DNA of 64,000 nt from Serinus canaria (lineage: Eukaryota; Chordata; Aves; Passeriformes; Fringillidae), in NCBI RefSeq assembly GCF_022539315.1, contig NC_066313.1:24837059-24901058 (forward strand), written 5' to 3'. Shown piece after piece: positions 53,901 through 63,531 of this stretch. How positions within the stretch are numbered: the stretch's first letter is position 1; every line of letters starts with the position of its first letter. A model generated the notes under the pieces. It searched no databases, had not been told where the DNA came from, and saw only the letters and a list, made by a program, of their open reading frames with translations. The translations under genes and the position numbers were made by a program.

Positions 53901-56900
53901 GGAAATCACTAACCCATCTTCTCTCCTTTGTCAACCTCTGGCAGACCTGTCAGGGAAAGCAAGGGACTATGCCCTGTGTAAGGTTCTCTGGTGAACCAGA
54001 AGAATGGGAAATCTACATTGTCATAATGTCAAGTGCTCCCCTTACAGCACAGCTCTAGTTTTTTTCCTCTGAGGTATAAGGGGATGGAGAGGTGCTTACT
54101 GCTTTCTTACAAGAGCAAATGCATCCCAGAAGTGCAATTCCCTTTGAGACACCCCAGCTCTCCCACTTTATGATCTGCTTCTTACTCTCTCTGGCTTCAT
54201 CAAAACATTCAACCACCTCTTTTCCATCTGTGAGCCACTGGCTCACACCTTGGAGGTGGCCCATATTAAGCCCTTTTTGCACATCTTTACTGGCTGGCAA
54301 AAAATTGCTATATCACCCTCTGGTCTACATTTTTCTTACTATTGTTATCATTGCTGGGAAGAAAAATGATCCTTGGCAATGCCTGCTGCACCTTCTACAT
54401 GAGAGCTTTTAAACTTTTCTTAACAGGAATGCATTCAGCTTTATAAACCTTGCTATGAGGCACAGCACCATCATTATCCTTGTCTTACAGATGTAAGCAC
54501 CTCATTTTAGAGGAACAGGATGCCTTGCCCAAAGCCTACATACAAATCACGGCATCATGCTAAGAGTGAGGACAAATTGTTCTGCAAAGTGTCTGTTAGC
54601 ATTTTCTCGATGCCCACAGGCTCTGAAAGTGTTTGAACCACAGATGCTCAGAGTCTGCTGTAGTCCCTCCACCCTGCCAAAACCCCACAGCAAATAAATA
54701 TTAACCTGAAACAAAACCAAAACACCCAAACCTCAAATAGTTTGCTCTGTTTAATGCTAGTTTACTGTTGACCTTGCATCTGCAGCCAGGATGGCCTAAC
54801 TCACCCCAGCATCTCGAAGTGTGCTGCTGCACTGCAGAAGATCTTGGCAGTGATTTGAGGGGAGGTGTTAACATCTAGCTGTCCTCCCATCTCTTTTGGT
54901 TTTCATGTGTACAAAGCCAGGAGCAGCCCAGGCACAGTGCTGGCACTGTGTGAGTTCAAGTTTTCACATACCACAGTGAGATTTAACACTCACCCAGCAA
55001 GACAGGAAATCCACAAATAATCCACATCGACTGCAAATTTTGCTACATCCTTCATTCTCCCATCCCAGGTCTGGGTTGCCGGAGTTACTGGCAAGTAACA
55101 GGACTGGGCACAGTGGCTCTGTGCACATGGGTGTGGGTGCACACAAGGTGTAACAAACCACATTTTTTGACCCCTGATTAGCTATGCTTAGGCTCAATTT
55201 CCTCCATGCCACCCTCCTGAGGGACTGCACACAGCTCTGAGCACCAAAGAGGAGAAGACAAAGCACCGAGTTCAAAGTTGAGCAACAATAAGTTGTTCTA
55301 CAAACTGCTTCCCGCAGATTCCTGTCTTGAGGCTGATGGCATTTAAGTGGCTATGAAGGTATGAACTACAATCACTGGAGAATGCTCATAAATGGCTTCT
55401 CTGGCCTGCAGCAGAAGCTGATCTCACACTCAAGCTTTTCCCTCTGGTAAGGCAGTAAGTACTGTAGCACCGCGCCTACTTTTACAAAACTTAGAGCAAC
55501 ACTGTATTCTGTAGGAAATTAACATGCTTCACTAAACATGACTGAAACTGCCTTTTCAGTTTAAAAGTTGCTTGAGAAGGTTCAAAGGGGACACCAAACA
55601 GAGAATCAGATCGCATACATCTGTTTCTTTTCCTGCATTGACAGGAGGAAGGGAGCTACAAGGAGATGAAGAGGCGTGCTAAGCACTGAGCTGAGGGGTC
55701 CCACAAACTGGCTACGTGTACAAGGTGGAGATAATGGCGTGGGGGAGGCACTGATTATCATTGAACATGGGGGTGTAATTAGGACCTTTGGGACAGAATA
55801 AAAAAAATTATTGGTTTACTTGCTCACAGAAGAGGACTGTGAAGATAAACTTACTAACTCTGAGATTTTCCAGAGCCTAGTATCATTTTTCAGAGAACAG
55901 GAAGGGGGGCATCGCTTGTCAGAGATGTGTAAAACTGGATTTAACAAGACACTAATGGCTATGGTTTGTACAAGCAGCTACTAATCCCAGGGCATGAAGT
56001 GATACCTTGTAGAAAAAACAGTCTGTTTTTCTGAACAAGACAAAAATATAGAAGTACTCCCTGCTTAACCTGCTCCTCCTTCCCTTACACATCATCCTCT
56101 ACAACAGGGTCCAAGCCCCAGTTCTGGGGATGACAGAAAAAGAGTTTTGTGAGAAACTGAGCCTCTGCTGCAACCTGACTTCTCCATGATCCATCCAGAG
56201 GGCAATTGGAGAGGGAAAGAACTGCCAGAAGATTAGCCTAACACTACTCATGTGGCATTCATTGTCTTAGGACTGTAATACCCCAGAGCTTGCATCGTGG
56301 AGCAAACACGCTGTCCTCACACAAGAACACTGCGGCTTTTCTGCCAAGCTGAAGGCAATGCCTCCCACATGAATGCTTGGTCCCTTGCCACCTTCATCTT
56401 CCAGAGCCCTGAGTTTGAATGCACAAACTGCAGACCAGAGCTCGGTCACAACCTTAACAGTTATCCCTGAGGAATTTTACTCACCCAGACAACTAAATGA
56501 TCCAGACATTGCATAAATTCCCCAATGAAATCGCTTCCTTCTACATATAGGAAATGAGACAACAATTCCAATCCCTCATACTTACGCTTTCTTGAACATA
56601 AACATGAAAATGCAGCCAAAACCGGGAGGAGAAAGAAGGTCCCAGAGCAGCAAGAAGTACATATGCAAGGAGTTACATCATGCAGAAGGAAAGCTCTTGG
56701 CTTCAGGCTAAAATTACCAGTGCTTAAATGGCAGGGGTTGCTCTAGCATGGAGGGGTACCTTCCCAGGAACAGCCCTCCAGATTGATCCATTGTTGGGAA
56801 AACAGCAGGCTCTGCTGTCAAAACCATCCCTGGACAACACAGCGCCAGAGGCCCGCTTATCAGCTGGCCAGTGCCTGCCAAAGCCCATCCTGGTGGATGG

Positions 56901-59900
56901 GCAAAAATTCCTTGTTCTGCCTCTCTGACACTCAAGTCCCAAAATACCTCACCATTGCAGCAGGGTGACAAGGAAAAGGCAGGCAAGGATAGCATTTCTG
57001 ATGGCAGGAAGTACACACAGGCTCTGGGCTCCTTCATTAGGACAAGGTTCACCAGTATATCTCTGCATCAGAGGCAGGTGCCTTTGCCAGCCCACTCCTG
57101 TCACTCCACTCTTGCTTCCCTCTTATCAAAGACTTTAACATCCTCTCCTCCCCTCCTGTGACTTGTAGGACTTAAGAGCCTTTCAGGTTTGAGTCACACT
57201 TCTGCCATGGGTACCTCCACAGCAAATCTGTCCATGACCTCTCTAGGTCTCCTCACAGATACAAAACTAAAGAATTTGTTTCTGACTATGAAGCAATCTT
57301 CAAATCGCTGTTTCTTGAGAACTTTCATTGTTGGGAACAAGCTGATTAAGCAGTGGAAGCTCTACCAGAATTCATATTCCCAAGGTCTCTTGATCCTGTC
57401 TCAAGACTCTAAGCAAGAAGCAGAGATGGATCAGAAGGAACATGTACTGGTTAGGGACAACCAGCAGTGGATAACAAACAGCCCTTCTATGCTTGGAGCA
57501 TAAGGTGAGCAAATCCTCTCTTCCTGCAAATGAAACACAGTGGCTCTGTCTTGGTGCTTTTATCTATTTCTCTCCATTGTTCCTTCAGGCTGGTTTGCTA
57601 GTCATTGCAGTAGAAAAGGGAAGGACTAAGGAGAAGGAACAAGAAAAGCTGGGTTCTTTGGGGTCCATTACACAGCATTAAGGTATTTTGAGAAAGTGGT
57701 TAGAGGTCCATCTCTGGGACAGCAGTTGAGAGGGTAAAGCCAAGGAAAACACTGTTTAGCTGCCAAACAGTGGAAATATGGCATTCACTTCCAGCTGAAG
57801 TTAACAAGATACTAAACTCCTCTCCAGTCATCCACCCCAAATCCTTTGCTCTTTCCAAGGTATTTGTCCAAGAGGAGCCTTAAGTTTTTTTTCTAGCTTA
57901 TAGGCCTCCTGATGCACTCCAAACAAGTGCAGACATCTGCAAGAAATTCCACATTTGCAGACTGGAGCATGAATTTGCTTTTCTTCAACTCTTACAGGCA
58001 GCCTTCATCTAAACAACTGCCCCAAGCAACCACAGGGCCCATGCCAAAACCAAGAGGTACACTGTAATAAGAGACAAAACTACAGCACAGCAGCAAAATT
58101 TCACAGCAACTTATATGAACTTCACTTGGGGGTAGGTCATTTGCAAGGCAGAGAAGGGAGAGCCTCTCATTACTGCTGCCTGATGTCTTCAGCACAGATC
58201 AGTACTGAAACACATTTGAGAAAAAATAGCAAGAAAAAGCCACACATTTGCTGCTTGTGCTACAGTTATCTGTGCTTTAACAGAGCATTGAAGCTCCAGA
58301 CTTGTTTATCAGCTATTTGTTTATTTACTGCCCAGAATTTGCAATCAGAATCCCACAGTTGAGAGCAAATACACCCCCGCTCTAACCAGCTCACACCTCC
58401 CAGTACACAGTTGTGGCAAAACCTACAACCCCTGGTAAAGTCCAGATGTGTATAACCCCTTGTCTACCACCCAGATGCAGCTGTAGAAGGAAGTACGCTT
58501 CACAGCACAACAGCAGGCTGCTCTTTTTGCTTGCTAAGCTCAGAGACCACTCTGTGAGAGATAAATCTCTCCAAGGAAATGCTGGTTATTCACAGATTAG
58601 CATAGCTATCACAGTAGAGCAGAAGCCAACCTCCCTGCAAAGACAGATGCAACCCAGCTAAACAAGGCATTTCTGAGAACCAATCTCATCTAGCTCACAG
58701 GATATGTGGTGGAAACACAGACTGGTTAATGGGAGTCTCATCAGTCTGGGAAGAGACATCTGGCTGAGATTCGTGACAAACTCTCTTCTGTACAAAGAGA
58801 AACACTCCCCAGCTCATGTAACACCACACAAGAAAGATCAAAGGTGTCCCGAAGCCTCCCGATGGGTAAGCAGCTGTACCAATAACAGCAGCTGGAAAAT
58901 GCAACAGGAGACTCAGGCAGTCCCTTCCTCCTGTGCTGGGAGCAGAGCTGCCTTCTCGGCAGCCCCCAGCAGCAGCCCCCCGTTAATTACCGGCAAGGAA
59001 TTTGCACTCCGGCAGATAAAGTCATTCACTCAGCCGCGGGCGCGTTCGCACAAAGCAGCTCGGCTCTGACAGCAGCTCCATCTGAGAAGCAGCATTTGGG
59101 TGCCACGCACATGTAAGTGCTACACGACATCGCGTCTGCTGCAGAGCTCTGCCACACATGCTACGGCTCAGAGGTTACAGCCGCTTCAGAACAGCCGGGG
59201 AGGTTGTTTAAACACTCCTACACGGGGCATTTGGCCAGTGGCTTCAGCACAATGAGGTGCCTCGGACAGAACTGCTTGGTCCATCTTGCAGACTCCAACT
59301 CCTGTGACATCTGCAGCGCAGCAGCTGCCTGGTGGCACAGCACGAACCTTACAAAAATAGGCTTTGCACTGATGAGCCTTTGCCGTGCTCCCAGGAAAGA
59401 ATCACCTCTTCCCTGCCTTCCCATTCAAAAGGTGCTTATTGTCTTGAGATGCAATTCCAGCAATGCCTGGTCTGGCACTCAAGGGAAGGATTTCAAGAAG
59501 GAAGACACCTATCACTCCAAAACCAGCTCAAGGAGAAAAAATGGATGCAATCTTTCCTTCCACTGAAGATGTGATTGCCAGACTACACCTGGGAAGTCAC
59601 TTTTATTAAATTATTTTATGAATGTGTTACTGCTGGGTTGTATTGCTCAAAGCCTATTAAAAACAGCCTGAGTTACCCACATCATTGGCACCATGCTGCC
59701 TTTTCTGTCCACTGTCCTGGCTGAATTATCAGTGAAAGCAGGGCTGAACTATTCATAAAGTCTCTATCATTTAATTTCAAAAGGCAAAATTCTTAAAATG
59801 ATGGTTTCAGAGCCAAATACGGCTATGCAACTACAGAGGGATCTCAATTTAAATTTAATCCATTTCCTTTATTAAGACATCAGTTTTTAGGTTTTGTCCA

Positions 59901-62900
59901 TTGCAAAAACATGGGAAAAGTTTGACCAAGGGGCAAGCTCCTGATACTGGCTACACTGTGAGAACAACCCAGAGAGAGGAAGTACAGCAAGTCCTGTGAA
60001 GATCATCTGAATTCCCAGCTCCAAATCCCCTGGTGCACACAAGTACTCTGCTGGCAAAGGGCACAAGTCTTGGAAAGGGTGAAGAGTTGCTCTCCTTACA
60101 TGAAAGAGCAGCCAAGTCAGATCAAGAGGAAGCACTTAGGTGAGTTAAGCAAACAGAAACCTCTTCCTTCTCTCTCCCCCTTAACATCCCTTTTCAGCTT
60201 TTCATATAGAAAAATTACATTGAGGGAAACAGAGGTCAGGTGAAAAAAAATCATCCCAAGGTTACAACAGATGTAGACACTGCAAACACCATGCTTTTAG
60301 AAACAGTTGTGAATCTACCTCCAGATATTTGTCACCACTGTGTTGCTCAGGGGTTACAGTGCCTCAGATCTGTCTGTACATCTCCTCACAAGAGGGGAGT
60401 CGCTTGTCTTCCTCTGCTTGCCCTTTTTAGCCAAAATGAAATAAGTCAGATCAAACCATTTATACATAACTCCTTCCAAAGGCTGCCTCATTTGGCCAGA
60501 AATGGGTTAAGGATAGTTCAGAAGAACAGCCACAGGCCCCAGAGATTATTTTGAATGGCCAGAAAACTTGCAAGGAGCAGAAGGCAGGCCAGGTCAGTGA
60601 CCTCTCCTCTTGGCAAGGCTGGATTCACTTGATACAAGAAAGAACTTGTATCCACAGCTCACACGCTGGCATAAACCTCTTCGATAACATCTAAAATTCA
60701 TGGTGAAAATACCTTTCTCAAGGATTCTGAATGAGGTTTAAGTGAAAATGAAAACAAGAAAACCCCCCACTCTTATTGTGAAACAAGTAACCTGGTGGGA
60801 CACAGAATGATGCTGGTATGGAAGTGGTTCCACACACCACCCTTCAGACCTCAATGGGCAGAGCCAAATAGCACCTGGACTCCTCTCCAGTGCTAACTAG
60901 GTAACTTACTCCAGCAGGAAGTGAACAACTGATTGACTTTAAATACATTCAACAGACATTTCAAGCCTCTCCCTTTTCCTCTATTGTGATGGATGCTTCC
61001 CAAAAATCACTCCATATGCTTTGGGAGCCCCAGCTGAGAATATGAGTAACTTCACATCTGCAGTATCCCTGTTAATATGAGTGAACAGCCACCTCATTGA
61101 GTCTGACCCAGGAAAAGAGAGATAAAAGGGGCTGTCTGAAGCTGGTGGCTGGCCTCCATCCGAAGAGTACAGTTCACCGTCTATTGCTCTTGTGACTATT
61201 ACTGAACCAGGCCAAGAAAAGCTCCAAAGTTCTGGCACGCCTCAGATTTTCCAGTCTGCATGAAGTTATGCCAGGAACATTTACTGAAGCAATCTCTTTC
61301 TTTCCTTAAAGACTCTAATTATGCACCTAACAATGTTGTAGAAATGAATGTTGTACAAGAACCCCAGTACATTTCAGAGTTTTGCTAACAAAAGGATTAG
61401 AAGCTTAAGGCTCAGTGTTAGTATTCTGAATGTACTGAAAGGGACAAAGTGCAAGCTGCAGCAGAAACAGAAGGCATAGAGAGGGTTATCGTTTCCAAAA
61501 TCTAGAAAGGGAAAACCACACAGGAAAATGCCACACTAATCTCACTGAATGCCAGTGATGCAGTAGAGTAGTAACAGGAAACATTTAGAAGTGGGTAACC
61601 GTCAAAGCTGTCTCTGAATTACAAGCAGCCCACCTTCAAGCATAGCCTACTCCCTAGAAAATGAGAAGGCTTAAATATCCCAGAGGATGGGATGCTACCC
61701 ATGACTGAGGTGATATTCTCTGCTTGGCAGCTACTAGCAAAGAGCAATCAAACTGAACCTCCAAAACAAAAGTTGCCTGAAGTGTCCATTTTCCCTGAAA
61801 CCAGACCCAGACTTCAGTCATCAGTCTCAAGTTTTCCTGAATTTAGAGTGGAATCAAACCAAAACATTCACTGGTTTGCCACTTGGGCCACTATCTCTGA
61901 AGCCAGTCATAATAATTCATTTATTCACTCAAGTATGAACAGGCCTTAAAAACCAAGTTTTGAACATGATGGCTGTACATTTTTTCTAACTTTCAGTTAG
62001 CAGGTGAGACACGGAGACATGACAGTACTTATTTATGGGAAGCTATCCAGGTACTACAAATTAGAGAACATTAGGTAAAAAGCAGGATTTAGCACTTCAA
62101 CAATGTTAGTGACACCAATGAAATCACAAGTGCAGGGCCAAACATATTTTGGCTGTTTCTCTGGGTTACAGATCCCAGAAGGCTTTACTCAGACCAGTGT
62201 CATCATAATTTAGTTTTTATTATAATTTTTCTTATGCTGTGCACCTCCTTCCTACAGAAGTGTTGGTGCATATTGACCAGAGCTGAGTATGATTTATTTA
62301 GGGTTCCTAACAAAATGAATAAACACGATTTAGCTTATTCAGGACAGTTTTGGAGGAGATGCATGGAAACACTCACTAGATAAGTATGTCACGCTTTGGG
62401 AAGAATGTGTATTACAATATTATCATGTACAGGCAGATGTGAAATGCTGGTCCATACTACAGCTGATTCCCACTCCCCTTGGTTTTCATGACAGCAGCAA
62501 CCAGAGCCCAACAGTGTTGGCTAACAACCACCCTGTATCATCTCTGCTCCTCGCCTGGCCGTTGCAAGGAGTTCACAAAGAGCTTTGCTCAGGGACAGAG
62601 AGCAACAGCGATGGGCTCCATCCTAAATCCCATTCTTTACCTTAACCCAGGCAGCACAGTCCACGGGTGGGAGGCAGAAAAAGAGAGAACCAGACGTGTT
62701 TATGCCTTATTTTTTTTTTTTTCGTGGAGCCAAATTGCGATGCTCTAGGGTGGGTCTCACCATCTGGGAGAAACATGTAGGGAGAAAAAATGCAGGGAGG
62801 GAGGACGAGCTGCCTCCTGAGTGGGACCGCTTTCCTCGGAAGGCAGGCTCGGCCTCCCTTCCCTGCCCAGCTTGAGTTCATTTTCCTCAAATCACTTCCA

Positions 62901-63531
62901 CATTTCCCCTGCCGTAATTATCAAATATTTTGTTTCTGACTTCACTTTTTAGGGAGGCCGCCGCAACCGGGAATGCAGGCACCGTTTGTTTTCTGTCAAC
63001 AGAGCTGGGGGGTTTGCAGCTGGGGGCTTTCAAAGGTTTTCAATGTCATTGCAATGAAAGAAAGGAAGAAAAGAAGAGCGAGGGAAAGAGCGCGCGGGAG
63101 AGAGGGAGGGAGGGAGGGATGGAGAAAAGGAGGGAGGGAGGAAGGGGCTGCCCCGGGGAGCCCGTCCCCGTGGCGGGTTGCTGGGGTCCGGCCCCGGTGC
63201 GGACACAGCCCCTGGCCCCACCGAAGCGCCCGTCGGCCCCGCAACTTCCCTCTCCGCCCCGGCAACCACTTTCCCCGGTCCCGGCTACTCCCCCGCGGGC
63301 GCCGCGGCGCCCCCGCTGTCCCCACCCATCCCGTCCCGTTCCCCGACCCGCCGCCGGGGCCCCGCGCCTACCTCGGCTCGCAGGCGGGCGGCGGCCAGCA
63401 GGGCGCAGAGCAACGGGAGAGTTTTCCAGATCTGCAAGAGAGGGAGCGGGAGGCGGTGAGCGCGGGCCGGGCCGGGGCCGGTGGGGCGGCCGCCGCAGCC
63501 GAACTTCCCGCCCGGGGACCCCTCTCACCAT
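14827..63531 (-). CDS. FSTL1: FSTL1, follistatin-like protein 1, complete coding region in 11 exons
   Basis: This gene encodes a secreted extracellular glycoprotein of the SPARC/follistatin family. Family knowledge: FSTL1 modulates BMP/TGF-beta signalling and acts in lung, heart and inflammation. Joining the exons complement(63529..63531, 63372..63431, 26026..26130, 24682..24811, 23493..23525, 21796..21926, 18701..18819, 17840..17952, 16947..17057, 15150..15247, 14827..14871) gives 948 bases, or 315 residues plus stop, and every phase agrees. Order of parts: signal peptide about 1-20; cysteine-rich follistatin-like segment about 31-56; Kazal-like domain 57-99; EF-hand-type region about 112-232; VWC-like cysteine segment 233-268; charged C-terminal tail. 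N-glycosylation sequons lie at N144 (NYS), N175 (NET) and N180 (NIT), the same positions I recall for human FSTL1. Human FSTL1 is 308 residues as I recall it; the extra length lies in exon 10. Oddities: intron 6 starts with GC, and intron 2 is 37 kb. Confidence 0.96.
14872..15149 (-). other. FSTL1: FSTL1 intron 10
   Basis: A 278-base intron bounded by GTCAGC and TTTCTCTAG on the minus strand. Nothing else is seen in it. Confidence 0.9.
15150..15247 (-). CDS. FSTL1: FSTL1 exon 10, charged linker and helix
   Basis: This exon encodes (G)[15 protein letters not shown] followed by [17 protein letters not shown], residues 269-301. The second half matches the conserved FSTL1 C-terminal helix. The first half is about seven residues longer than the human linker as I recall it. 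The acceptor is GCTTCCAG|GG and the donor is CATCAG|GTCAGC. Confidence 0.92.
15248..16946 (-). other. FSTL1: FSTL1 intron 9
   Basis: A 1.7-kb intron bounded by GTCCGT and GCTTCCAG. It contains a minus-strand open frame of 206 codons (16001-16621) with no recognisable domain, which I regard as chance. No exon of FSTL1 is missing here, because exons 9 and 10 join in phase. Confidence 0.85.
16947..17057 (-). CDS. FSTL1: FSTL1 exon 9, VWC-like cysteine-rich segment
   Basis: This exon encodes residues 233-268, starting [20 protein letters not shown] and continuing [16 protein letters not shown]. The CxCxCGxWxC pattern is typical of the VWC-like part of FSTL1. The acceptor is CCTCTTCAG. The donor GAGG|GTCCGT is weak at positions +3 and +4 but is the only one that joins in frame with exon 10. 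Confidence 0.94.
17058..17839 (-). other. FSTL1: FSTL1 intron 8
   Basis: A 782-base intron bounded by GTAGGA and CTCTTCAG. I see no other feature in it. Confidence 0.88.
17840..17952 (-). CDS. FSTL1: FSTL1 exon 8, second EF-hand-like segment
   Basis: This exon encodes residues 195-231, [20 protein letters not shown] then [17 protein letters not shown], with split codons at both ends (Arg194 and Lys232). The family regards these EF-hands as degenerate in calcium binding. The acceptor is CCTTTCAG and the donor is AAAA|GTAGGA. Confidence 0.95.
17953..18700 (-). other. FSTL1: FSTL1 intron 7
   Basis: A 748-base intron bounded by GTGGGC and CCTTTCAG. Nothing else is recognised. Confidence 0.88.
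18701..18819 (-). CDS. FSTL1: FSTL1 exon 7, first EF-hand loop and two sequons
   Basis: This exon encodes residues 155-193 ([20 protein letters not shown] onward to NKLL) plus two bases of Arg194. The stretch [12 protein letters not shown] looks like an EF-hand loop. Sequons are N175-E-T and N180-I-T. The acceptor is CCCCTACAG and the donor is CTCAG|GTGGGC. Confidence 0.95.
18820..21795 (-). other. FSTL1: FSTL1 intron 6, GC-AG type
   Basis: A 3-kb intron that starts GCAAGT and ends CCTACAG on the minus strand. It contains a CR1 fragment at 20280-20531. The GC donor is forced by the reading frame: TTCAAG must join AGCTTTGATGA at phase 0. Confidence 0.88.
20280..20531 (-). mobile_element. CR1 LINE 3'-end fragment in FSTL1 intron 6
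   Basis: The plus strand begins GAATCACAGAATCATTAAGG and continues GGACCTCCAAGATCATTGAA, GGTGGTGACTCCACCACCTC and ACTGAACCTCATACTTGGCC. This is the reverse complement of a common avian CR1 3' end. The element lies in the same orientation as FSTL1. Confidence 0.9.
21796..21926 (-). CDS. FSTL1: FSTL1 exon 6, start of the EF-hand region
   Basis: This exon encodes (V)[20 protein letters not shown] through DKYFK, residues 111-154. It contains the sequon N144-Y-S. The acceptor is CTATTACAG|TT. The donor is TTCAAG|GCAAGT, a GC donor: no GT sits at the boundary needed to keep the frame with exon 7, and AG|GCAAGT is the classical form of functional GC donors. Confidence 0.94.
21927..23492 (-). other. 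FSTL1: FSTL1 intron 5
   Basis: A 1.6-kb intron bounded by GTAAGA and ATTACAG. It holds an A-run near 22728-22739 and a short CR1 remnant near 23030. No other feature is seen. Confidence 0.86.
23030..23075 (-). mobile_element. short CR1 3'-terminal remnant
   Basis: AGAGAATCATTTAGGTTAGA followed by AGACTCAAGATCATC resembles the last 45 bases of avian CR1 in reverse orientation. The match is short, so confidence is limited. It lies in FSTL1 intron 5. Confidence 0.55.
23493..23525 (-). CDS. FSTL1: FSTL1 exon 5, 33-base linker exon
   Basis: This micro-exon encodes (E)[10 protein letters not shown] plus one base, a flexible linker between the Kazal and EF-hand parts. It is bounded by TTAACAG and CCAG|GTAAGA. 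It starts at phase 1 and ends at phase 1, so skipping it would keep the reading frame. Human FSTL1 has a similar linker (EKKSVSPSASP, from memory). Confidence 0.93.
23526..24681 (-). other. FSTL1: FSTL1 intron 4
   Basis: A 1.2-kb intron bounded by GTAACC and TTAACAG. It contains a degenerate duplicated segment at about 24342-24540. Exon 4's reading frame stays open into this intron, which gives a long but meaningless open frame. Confidence 0.86.
24342..24540. repeat. degenerate tandem duplication, unit about 105 bases
   Basis: Two units begin GCCCTGACC (24342) and GCCCTGACTT (24447). Each continues with CTTGATCTCAG or CTTGATTTCAGG, then a CATCACT motif, then CTCTTG and a TCTGGTTAC or TCTGGCTAC block. 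The order of matching blocks is preserved, with several small indels. Confidence 0.5.
24682..24811 (-). CDS. FSTL1: FSTL1 exon 4, Kazal-like domain
   Basis: This exon encodes residues 57-99 plus the first base of codon 100. It starts [20 protein letters not shown] and ends DYDGHCK. The spacing C-x(7)[12 protein letters not shown] is the Kazal signature. The first residue is Lys, where human FSTL1 has Gln as I recall it. The acceptor is CCCACAG and the donor is AAAG|GTAACC. Confidence 0.96.
24812..26025 (-). other. FSTL1: FSTL1 intron 3
   Basis: A 1.2-kb intron bounded by GTATGG and CCCACAG. No repeat or exon is recognised in it. Confidence 0.88.
26026..26130 (-). CDS. FSTL1: FSTL1 exon 3, follistatin-like N-terminal module
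   Basis: One hundred and five bases encode residues 22-56, [10 protein letters not shown] onward. The stretch includes [12 protein letters not shown] and ends CLCIE, nearly identical to the FSTL1 family sequence. Its six cysteines fit the first half of a follistatin domain. The acceptor is TCTTGCAG|GAA and the donor is GAG|GTATGG. The exon is phase 0 at both ends. Confidence 0.95.
26843..26961. repeat. T16 and A27 homopolymer runs
   Basis: A run of 16 T (26843-26858) is followed 76 bases later by a run of 27 A (26935-26961). The arms are complementary. A-rich tails often mark old retroposed sequence, but nothing recognisable lies between them. Confidence 0.8.
35413..35428. repeat. (CT)8 microsatellite
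   Basis: Eight uninterrupted CT dinucleotides in FSTL1 intron 2. Confidence 0.9.
46138..46380 (+). mobile_element. CR1 LINE 3'-end fragment in FSTL1 intron 2
   Basis: GGAGATTAAGGTTAGATATT is followed by TTCTTCACCCAGAGGGTGGC, AGCACTGGAATAGGCTCCCC, AGGGAAGTGGACACAGC and GGGTCCTTTCCAACTCAGGG. This is a plus-orientation CR1 3' end. Its translation carries [17 protein letters not shown], the decayed CR1 ORF2 tail. The element is antisense to FSTL1. Confidence 0.9.
53766..53797. repeat. GA/GAAA-rich microsatellite
   Basis: A purine run of GAGA and GAAA units in FSTL1 intron 2. Confidence 0.85.
58950..59275. promoter_or_regulatory. isolated CpG-rich patch in FSTL1 intron 2
   Basis: About 18 CpG dinucleotides fall within roughly 320 bases, in an intron that otherwise has few. 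The patch includes CAGCCGCGGGCGCGTTCGCA, a TTAATTA homeobox-like site and an AGATAAAG GATA-like site. A plus-strand GTAAGT lies at 59113. It could be an enhancer or the promoter of an unannotated transcript. There is no proof from sequence alone. Confidence 0.4.
63055..63148. repeat. polypurine tract with GGGA repeats
   Basis: About 90 bases are almost all purine on the plus strand, with AGGGAGGGAGGGAGGG at 63103-63118 and a second AGGGAGGGAGG block near 63129-63140. It lies in FSTL1 intron 2, about 230 bases from the exon 2 donor. On the transcript strand it is pyrimidine-rich. Confidence 0.9.
63372..63431 (-). CDS. FSTL1: FSTL1 exon 2, signal peptide
   Basis: Sixty bases encode 20 residues from IWKTLPLL through CALLAA to ARLRAE, a typical basic-hydrophobic signal peptide ending near Ala-Glu. 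The acceptor is CTCTTGCAG and the donor is GAG|GTAGGC. The exon is phase 0 at both ends. Intron 1 between this exon and the start codon is only 97 bases (63432-63528). Confidence 0.88.
63529..63531 (-). CDS. FSTL1: FSTL1 exon 1, coding part (start codon only)
   Basis: The ATG is the last three bases of exon 1 and is followed directly by a GTGAGA donor. The context is strong, with A at -3. This start is chosen because splicing to the acceptor after 63432 gives M-I-W-K-T-L-P and a 21-residue leader up to the exon 3 junction, the same length as the human leader as I recall it. The transcription start is not visible. The 5' UTR lies above 63531 in very GC-rich DNA. Confidence 0.85.

Larger units (their letters stand above)
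26131..63371 (-). other. FSTL1: FSTL1 intron 2, 37 kb
   Basis: This large intron separates the signal-peptide exon (63372-63431, donor GTAGGC) from exon 3 (acceptor CTTGCAG). It contains a CR1 fragment (46138-46380), T16 and A27 runs near 26.85-26.96 kb, a CT repeat near 35.42 kb, a GA repeat near 53.78 kb, a CpG-rich patch near 59.0 kb and a GGGA repeat near 63.1 kb. No nested gene is recognisable. The largest open frame, plus 40037-40741, has no identifiable domain and no coding signature I can defend. AT-rich stretches near 38.0-38.3, 43.4-43.7 and 62.2-62.4 kb could be regulatory. Confidence 0.85.
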
